NCBI GenBank assembly: GCA_944385065.1
Contig: CALWVX010000239.1
Location: forward strand, 1-8,912
Direction of reading: 5' to 3'
Length of the DNA stretch: 8,912 bases
Origin: an uncultured Oscillospiraceae bacterium
GTDB taxonomy: Bacteria; Bacillota; Clostridia; Oscillospirales; Oscillospiraceae
Shown: piece after piece, positions 1-4,764 of the stretch
Position numbering within the stretch: position 1 is the stretch's first letter
Layout of the letters: each line of letters begins with the position of its first letter
Notes under the pieces: generated by a model
Seen by the model: the letters and a program-made list of their open reading frames with translations, nothing else
The model's database searches: none
Told to the model about the DNA's origin: nothing
Position numbers and translations under genes: made by a program

Positions 1-305
1 AGCCGGCTATCGAGGCCACCGACCATGCCTTCAAGATCACCCTGCCGAACCTGAATTTCAGCCGCGAGGCAGAAAATGCACCGCCTGCCCGGCCGGCCAC
101 CAGTTTGGGCAAGAGAGAGGCCCGGGTGCAGAAGGTCATTGGGCTGTGCAGAGAGAACGGCTGGGTCGTCCGGAAGGATGTGGAGGCGGCGCTGGGCGTC
201 TCCCAGGCCACGGCGATCCTGCTGCTACGGGAGATGACTCGGGACGGGCTGCTGGAAAAACGGGGGACGGCGAGGAACCTGCGGTATTATCTGGCGGAAA
301 TGTGA
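1..305 (+). CDS. C-terminal fragment of ATP-binding / AlbA_2-type regulator with winged helix
   Basis: This is the last 100 codons of a gene that enters from the left edge; the reading frame is open from base 3 to the TGA at 303-305. The fragment begins with a segment reading A-T-D-H-A-F-K-I-T-L-P-N, which I recognise as the end of the GHKL-like ATPase region in clostridial 'putative DNA-binding domain' proteins (AlbA_2 plus HATPase_c_4, often misnamed RecG-like). A charged, Pro/Ala-rich linker follows. The last ~65 residues form a likely winged helix-turn-helix: helices around VQKVIGLCRENG, RKDVEAALGVS and ATAILLLREM, then a wing ending RNLRYYLAEM. The DNA is about 70% GC in the part counted, unlike the next gene. 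A TTG at 105 could start a 66-residue protein, but the frame continues upstream with family-like sequence and there is no clear ribosome binding site, so I call a partial gene. Family assignment comes from memory of the family and is moderate. Confidence 0.62.
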   Translation, partial: PAIEATDHAFKITLPNLNFSREAENAPPARPATSLGKREARVQKVIGLCRENGWVVRKDVEAALGVSQATAILLLREMTRDGLLEKRGTARNLRYYLAEM

Positions 306-383
306 CAATCAGGTACTCCAACTTCGCGTTCCGGTAGTGCAGTAATAAGTATCCTTTCGATACAAGGGGGGAGCAATACAGAA

Positions 384-1235
384 ATGAGCACTAAGCAAAA
401 ATTTGGCGGACCATGGACCGTCGAAAAACTCAATATATTATCAGATTACTTAAACTTTTATACGACAGCGTTAAAAAATAAGGATTTTCAACTCATATAT
501 ATAGACGCATTTGCCGGAACCGGGAAGATTAAAATTGGAGATGAGGATCAATATGAAGAAATTGCTGGTTCTGCGCGGTTAGCTTTACAATCGAAAGGAC
601 AGTTTGCGGAGTACATTTTCATCGAGAAGAAAAAATCATTTGCAAAAGAACTCGAGGAAATGATAGAAACAGATTTTCCAGATAAGAAGCGATTGGTCAA
701 GATCGAAAAGAAGGATTGTAATCATGTGTTGTTGCAAATCTGTCAAAAAGTTGATTGGCATAAAGCACGAGCAGTTTTGTTCATCGATCCATATGCAGCA
801 GATGTAAAATGGGAAACTCTGGAGGCCGTTGCTGCTACAAAAGCAATCGATGTATGGTATCTTTTCCCTTTTCATGCAGCCAATCGAATGATGACCCGAA
901 GCGGGAAAATTGATCCATCTTGGGAAGCAAAATTGAATTCAATCTTTGGTGACAACAGTTGGCGTGACCGCTTCTACCGTGATGATCCGCAGTTCAATTT
1001 GTTTGGAACGACAGACAAAATGAAGGATGCCAGCACAAAAGAGTTGAAACAATATATAGAAGAACGTCTCAGTACCATTTTTGCAAAAGTATCAAATAAG
1101 TCGAGAATTTTACTTAATCGGAAAAGTAGTCCGCTCTTTCTGTTTTGTTTCGCTGTTTCCAATACGCAGCCGAGTGCAATAGCATTGGCATTGAAAGTTG
1201 CTGACTATATATTGCGAGATCAGAAACCTGCTTAA
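384..1235 (+). CDS. tcmP: Three-Cys-motif partner protein TcmP, methyltransferase-like
   Basis: A 283-residue protein whose N terminus (KFGGPWTVEKL...YL) and overall pattern match the TcmP family, named for occurring beside a three-cysteine radical SAM-like protein. The family's function is not established. The sequence shows motifs in the order of a Rossmann SAM-dependent methyltransferase: DAFAGTGK at 41-48 (motif I-like, after the strand FQLIYI), acidic E81 ending strand YIFIE (motif II-like), D111 in KKDCN (motif III-like) and FIDPYA at 134-139 (motif IV-like, with DPY where N6-adenine enzymes have DPPY). No signal peptide or membrane segment is evident, so it is probably cytoplasmic. The ATG at 384 follows a GGGGGGAG site at 366-373 with good spacing. 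It ends just before the radical SAM gene, with which it forms an operon. GC content is low (about 33-38% in counted stretches) against ~70% in the gene before it, suggesting transfer. Methyltransferase activity is inferred, not known. Confidence 0.85.
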   Translation: MSTKQKFGGPWTVEKLNILSDYLNFYTTALKNKDFQLIYIDAFAGTGKIKIGDEDQYEEIAGSARLALQSKGQFAEYIFIEKKKSFAKELEEMIETDFPDKKRLVKIEKKDCNHVLLQICQKVDWHKARAVLFIDPYAADVKWETLEAVAATKAIDVWYLFPFHAANRMMTRSGKIDPSWEAKLNSIFGDNSWRDRFYRDDPQFNLFGTTDKMKDASTKELKQYIEERLSTIFAKVSNKSRILLNRKSSPLFLFCFAVSNTQPSAIALALKVADYILRDQKPA

Positions 1236-1247
1236 GGAATGATACCC

Positions 1248-2012
1248 ATGATACGAAAATCTTTAATATATAAAACCGGAGTGGAGTATGGTGATTACAC
1301 ACTGAATCATGCTTTAGGCTGCTCCCATGGCTGTAAATACCCCTGCTATGCATATATGATGGCAAAGCGGTTTGGAAAAGTAAAGACCTACGAGGAATGG
1401 CTCCAGCCTCAAATCGTGGAAAACACCTTAGAGATCCTCAAGAAGGAACTTCCCCGATTTAAGGATAAGATTCAACTGCTCCACCTCTGCTTTACCACAG
1501 ACCCCTTCATGTATGAACACGACGAAATCACACAATTGAGCATGGAGGTGTTGCGGATGGCCAATGCCCACGGTGTCCGATGCTCTGTCCTGACGAAGGG
1601 ACTCCTACCCGAAAGTTTAGATGAACTCCCCCTCAGAAACGAATTCGGGATAACTGCCGTGTCTCTGAACGAGCAATTCATCCAGGAATATGAACCGGGC
1701 GCTGCACCGATCCATGCCCGCATCCAGTCATTGAAAAACCTACATGATCAAGGATGCAGGACCTGGGTCAGCATTGAACCATATCCAACGCCGAACATGG
1801 TAGAACAAGATCTGGCTGAACTCCTTGAGGCGATTTCATTTACCGACAAGATCATTTTCGGGCGGCTGCACTACAACAAAATCGTCTCAAAATATGACGG
1901 CTATCAGGAATTTTACAACCGTTGCGTGGAACAGGTCACCGATTTCTGCAAACAGCGCAGGATCGACTATCATATCAAAACAGGGACATTGAAGAATCAG
2001 GATGGCCAGTGA
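1248..2012 (+). CDS. SPL-like radical SAM protein with CX3CX3C motif, TcmP partner
   Basis: A 254-residue protein resembling the spore photoproduct lyase-like branch of radical SAM proteins. The cysteine motif GCSHGCKYPCYA places C25, C29 and C33 as CX3CX3C; the usual motif in this branch is CX3CX2C (HGCxYCYA), so one proline is extra. Other branch landmarks are visible: TDPF near residues 84-87, VLTKG near 114-118, PGAAPIHARI near 150-159 and VSIEPYP near 174-180. By family knowledge the three cysteines would hold a 4Fe-4S cluster that cleaves S-adenosylmethionine. The substrate is unknown. It is the second gene of the operon with tcmP, the family's typical neighbour. An in-frame ATG at 1239 would add three residues, but the AAGGA at 1234-1238 abuts it and is correctly spaced (9 nt) for ATG 1248, so I chose 1248. 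The ribosome binding site overlaps the tcmP stop codon, which suggests translational coupling. A terminator follows. Confidence 0.82.
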   Translation: MIRKSLIYKTGVEYGDYTLNHALGCSHGCKYPCYAYMMAKRFGKVKTYEEWLQPQIVENTLEILKKELPRFKDKIQLLHLCFTTDPFMYEHDEITQLSMEVLRMANAHGVRCSVLTKGLLPESLDELPLRNEFGITAVSLNEQFIQEYEPGAAPIHARIQSLKNLHDQGCRTWVSIEPYPTPNMVEQDLAELLEAISFTDKIIFGRLHYNKIVSKYDGYQEFYNRCVEQVTDFCKQRRIDYHIKTGTLKNQDGQ

Positions 2013-2064
2013 ATAGCACGACCAACAAAAAGCCGCTGCAAGAGAATATATTTATCATGCGACG

Positions 2065-2095
2065 CCGCTGTCTGCTCACCGCAGGCAGCGGTTTT
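2065..2095 (+). terminator. Rho-independent terminator after tcmP-radical SAM operon
   Basis: An 11-bp stem (CCGCTGTCTGC at 2065-2075 pairing with GCAGGCAGCGG at 2081-2091, one G:U pair) closes a 5-nt loop and is followed by TTTT at 2092-2095. It lies about 50 bases after the radical SAM stop and before the promoter region of the next operon, so it separates the two transcription units. The T tract is short, so termination may be partial. Confidence 0.75.
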
Positions 2096-2124
2096 CTGTA
2101 TTCCAGTTTTCCTGCTGAAAAGAC

Positions 2125-2163
2125 ATTACACATCTTGCAAATTGGCATAAAATATGTTAGTAT
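2125..2163 (+). promoter_or_regulatory. Candidate promoter of the regulator-mod-res operon
   Basis: Two overlapping sigma-A-like arrangements can be read in this AT-rich stretch: TTGCAA (2135-2140) with 17 bases to TAGTAT (2158-2163), and ATTACA (2125-2130) with 17 bases to TAAAAT (2148-2153). Neither is perfect. The position after a terminator and 40-60 bases before the regulator's ribosome binding site supports a promoter here. I cannot choose between the two from sequence alone. Confidence 0.5.
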
Positions 2164-2179
2164 GTTTACATACATACTA
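2158..2179. promoter_or_regulatory. Candidate operator, inverted repeat in the regulator's promoter
   Basis: The arms TAGTATGT (2158-2165) and ACATACTA (2172-2179) form a perfect 8-bp inverted repeat with a 6-base centre. Nested inside it is a second symmetric element, GTATGT-TT-ACATAC (2160-2173). The repeat overlaps one candidate -10 box and lies just downstream of the other, about 24 bases before the start of a helix-turn-helix gene. This is the expected place and shape for an autoregulatory operator bound by an XRE-type dimer. Binding by the downstream protein is inferred. Confidence 0.5.
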
Positions 2180-2202
2180 TATAGACAAAGGGGGTGGAGC
2201 GC

Positions 2203-2547
2203 ATGCGGCACAGACAGAAAACTGCTTTTGGCGAATATCTGGTCAGCGAGATCAAAAAAGCGGGCATCACACAGGAAGAGTTTTATACCGCGGTCGGAAT
2301 TAAAAAGCCGTATTTCTATGACTGGCTGGCGGCGACTCCACCTCCCGTTGAGATCCAGGATAAAATCGCCGCTGTCTTTGACGAAAAGACCGGCGCGGAT
2401 GCCAGTCGGCGGCAAAAGATATATGAACTTGCCGCTGAGGGCCGCGGAGAGATCCCGGCAGATATTGTGAAACTGATTCGAGAGCACCCAACCAAGCTGG
2501 ATATGATCCGCACAGAACTGACAAAGCTGCTTGCGGCGCAGGGATAA
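2203..2547 (+). CDS. Small XRE-like helix-turn-helix regulator of the type III R-M operon
   Basis: A 114-residue cytoplasmic protein. The N-terminal part (FGEYLVSEIKKAGITQEEFYTAVG, then IKKPYFYDWLAATPPP) has the helix pattern of an XRE/Cro-type DNA-binding domain. In it ITQEEFYTAVGI would be the helix-turn region and KPYFYDWL the recognition helix. The C-terminal half is helical and charged (RRQKIYELAAEG, then PADIVKLIREHPTKLDMIRTEL) and may serve in dimerisation. A GTG at 2194 would add three residues. I prefer ATG 2203 because the AAAGGGGGTGG at 2187-2197, close to the anti-Shine-Dalgarno complement, is well spaced for 2203 and overlaps the GTG. The mod gene begins 12 bases after its stop, so it is the first gene of the restriction operon. 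By analogy with controller (C) proteins of type II systems it may regulate this operon through the upstream inverted repeat; that role is inferred. Confidence 0.8.
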   Translation: MRHRQKTAFGEYLVSEIKKAGITQEEFYTAVGIKKPYFYDWLAATPPPVEIQDKIAAVFDEKTGADASRRQKIYELAAEGRGEIPADIVKLIREHPTKLDMIRTELTKLLAAQG

Positions 2548-2559
2548 GGAGATGTAGAT

Positions 2560-4764
2560 ATGGCGGCCTTGAACGAATTGATACAAAAGATTGAAAATCC
2601 GGAGCTGCGGGCGCAGATCCAGGAGGCGGCAAACAAACTGTTGAAACAGAAGAAATTCGGTCTTGTATTTGAGGATCACCTTCCTGAGTGTACCCTTCTG
2701 TATGATATTCCGGTCCGGAAGGGACTCAAGGTGTCTCTCCGCACAGGCAAAGCGGATGAGACCTATACGGTGTTACAGGTCAAAAACGACAGGGCGATCT
2801 GCCTGCCCAGAAATGGAAGTAATGCCGTGGAATTTCCTGTTGCAGATCTCGTGACGACGGCGGAGCTGGGCGACCCTATTTACCCCAGTCTCCAAATTCT
2901 GGATGAAGTGTGCAATGCGCCGGGCAGCGACCTGTGGCACACTTTGATTGAAGCGGACAACTACCATGCCCTGCAGCTTCTGGAATATCTGTATGCGGGA
3001 AAAGTGGATTGTATCTATATCGATCCGCCCTATAACACGGGGGCCAAGGACTGGAAGTACAACAACGATTATGTGGATGGAACGGACGAATACCGCCACA
3101 GCAAGTGGCTGTCGTTCATACAGAAACGGCTGGAAATTGCAAAGCGGCTGTTAAATCCAAATGACTCTGTATTGATCGTGACGATTGATGAGAAGGAGTA
3201 TTTTCATCTTGGATGCTTGCTGGAGGAACTTTTCCCTGAGGCACAAATCCAGATGGTAAGTATTTCAATCAATCCATCAGGGGCAATTCGGAAAGATCTC
3301 TTTTCACGGGCAGATGAATACGCATTTTTTGTAATGCTAGGATCGTCGCATATTATCCAACCCAAAGGCGAAAGCGATGAAGTTGAAGTAAGGTGGTGGT
3401 ATTTGCGTCGCCTTGAATATGGTTCCAGACGAGGAACGGTTAAGGGTGGAACCGCCCAATTCTATCCTATCTATATTGACCCCAACACTCATAAGATTGT
3501 AAAAATTGGAGAACCATTACCGCATGATCAAGATAGGAATACTGCTCCTAAAATCGATGGTACTGTTTCTGTGTTTCCTATTAGGGATGATGGCCTTGAA
3601 ATGAACTGGGGGGTTACAGGTTCAACTCTACAAAAATTACTCGATAATAAAGTAGTTCAAGTATATCCCAACAGAGAATCGAAATATCAGCCATATACCA
3701 TCAAGTATTTGAGTGAAAACTACATTGATAAAATAGCATCTGGGAGATGGGCAGTGCGAGGATATCGTGATGACGGATCAAAAATTGTTGTAGAGACTGG
3801 AGGGAAAATTACCAGAGCTACTACTGTTTGGCGGGGGGCAAGATATGATGCAAAAACATACGGAACTGTGTTGCTGAAACAAATCATCGGGGATGCAAAA
3901 TTTTCTTTTCCTAAATCACTATATTCAGTAGCCGATGCACTAAGGTATGTAGTTGCTGATAAACCAGACGCCTTAGTTGTAGATTTCTTTGCTGGATCAG
4001 GTACAACGCTTCACGCAGTAAATCTTCTAAATGCGGAAGATGGTGGAAATCGCAGATGTATCATGGTAACAAATAATGAGGTTTCGGCAGATGAGGCTAA
4101 GAGACTTTCTGAATCAGGATATTGCCCAGGCGATCCAGAGTGGGATGCATTAGGTATTGCACGATATGTTACTTGGCCACGCACTTTTTGTAGTATAAAA
4201 GGAAATGACATTAACGGCAACCCGTTATCCGGTGATTACGGAATATTGGAAGAAGAATTCATTCAAGACGAAGAAAACAGTGTCGTCTCTAAAGCAAGTG
4301 GTAAGCCGCTGAAGAAAACTATCTATGTAAAGAAGAAAGTTCAGAAGGCTCCCGCTCTTGCTGAGATAAAAAAGGCGGACGGGTTTAGAGCCAACGCCGT
4401 CTTCTTCAAGTTGGGATTCCTCGACAAGACCAGGGTGTCTCTGGGAATGCAATTCAAAGAGTTGCTCTCCATCCTCTGGATGAAGGCAGGCGCTGTCGGC
4501 AAATGTCCTGTCATGGATGCGGGTATTCCTGACATGCTCATTCTGCCGGAGAACAATATGGCGATCCTCAATAACGAAGACTGCTTTGGTGAATTTGCAG
4601 AGAAGCTGACACAACACCCGGAGATCGAGGTTGTGTATCTTGTGACCGACTATGAATCCAGCTTTGCCGCCATGACACAAGCACTGGAGGGCAAAAAAAC
4701 ATACCAGTTGTACCGGGATTATCTGGACAACTTCCGGATCAACGCAGGGAGGAACGGCAGATGA
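2560..4764 (+). CDS. mod: Type III restriction-modification DNA methyltransferase subunit Mod
   Basis: A 734-residue beta-class adenine-N6 DNA methyltransferase. The catalytic motif IV DPPYNTG sits at 155-161, preceded by IEADNYHALQLL (131-142), where the family has its GDN-type landmark; the SAM-binding motif I FFAGSGTT follows at 476-483. Motif IV before motif I is the beta-class order used by type III Mod proteins. The ~300 residues between them hold the likely target-recognition region. The C-terminal ~200 residues would contact Res. Mod methylates adenine on one strand of an asymmetric site and gives the Mod-Res complex its specificity. The ATG at 2560 has AAGGAGATG at 2546-2553 at good spacing, overlapping the regulator's stop. 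The gene ends in an ATGA overlap with res. Oddity: from about 3250 to 4345 the DNA falls to ~35-42% GC in counted lines, against ~57-60% on either side, suggesting an exchanged internal segment. All visible motifs are intact. Confidence 0.92.
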   Translation: MAALNELIQKIENPELRAQIQEAANKLLKQKKFGLVFEDHLPECTLLYDIPVRKGLKVSLRTGKADETYTVLQVKNDRAICLPRNGSNAVEFPVADLVTTAELGDPIYPSLQILDEVCNAPGSDLWHTLIEADNYHALQLLEYLYAGKVDCIYIDPPYNTGAKDWKYNNDYVDGTDEYRHSKWLSFIQKRLEIAKRLLNPNDSVLIVTIDEKEYFHLGCLLEELFPEAQIQMVSISINPSGAIRKDLFSRADEYAFFVMLGSSHIIQPKGESDEVEVRWWYLRRLEYGSRRGTVKGGTAQFYPIYIDPNTHKIVKIGEPLPHDQDRNTAPKIDGTVSVFPIRDDGLEMNWGVTGSTLQKLLDNKVVQVYPNRESKYQPYTIKYLSENYIDKIASGRWAVRGYRDDGSKIVVETGGKITRATTVWRGARYDAKTYGTVLLKQIIGDAKFSFPKSLYSVADALRYVVADKPDALVVDFFAGSGTTLHAVNLLNAEDGGNRRCIMVTNNEVSADEAKRLSESGYCPGDPEWDALGIARYVTWPRTFCSIKGNDINGNPLSGDYGILEEEFIQDEENSVVSKASGKPLKKTIYVKKKVQKAPALAEIKKADGFRANAVFFKLGFLDKTRVSLGMQFKELLSILWMKAGAVGKCPVMDAGIPDMLILPENNMAILNNEDCFGEFAEKLTQHPEIEVVYLVTDYESSFAAMTQALEGKKTYQLYRDYLDNFRINAGRNGR

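Noticed and set aside
306..383. A promoter or small hairpin before tcmP (GTATC at 349-353 with GATAC at 359-363)
   Set aside because: The stem is only 5 bp and no convincing -35/-10 pair could be placed in these 78 bases. A promoter is expected here but I cannot point to one.
2032..2091. An upstream copy of CCGCTGC (2033-2039) that could pair with the terminator's 3' arm as an antiterminator
   Set aside because: The alternative pairing is only about 7 bp against the 11-bp terminator stem, and no leader peptide or ligand-binding fold is visible, so a switch is not supported.
1922..2470. A 182-codon + strand frame overlapping the radical SAM end and the regulator
   Set aside because: It overlaps two better-supported genes in another frame and crosses the terminator; the predicted protein is Arg/Ser-rich, as expected for a frame shadow.
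1975..2679. A 234-codon open frame on the - strand across the terminator, promoter and regulator gene
   Set aside because: It runs through a terminator hairpin, a promoter region and the regulator gene on the other strand, and its translation resembles no family I know.
4693..4699. A run of seven A in mod as a possible phase-variation tract
   Set aside because: Seven bases is short for slipped-strand switching, the tract simply encodes Lys-Lys in a conserved end, and the frame is intact. No tetra- or pentanucleotide repeats were seen in mod.
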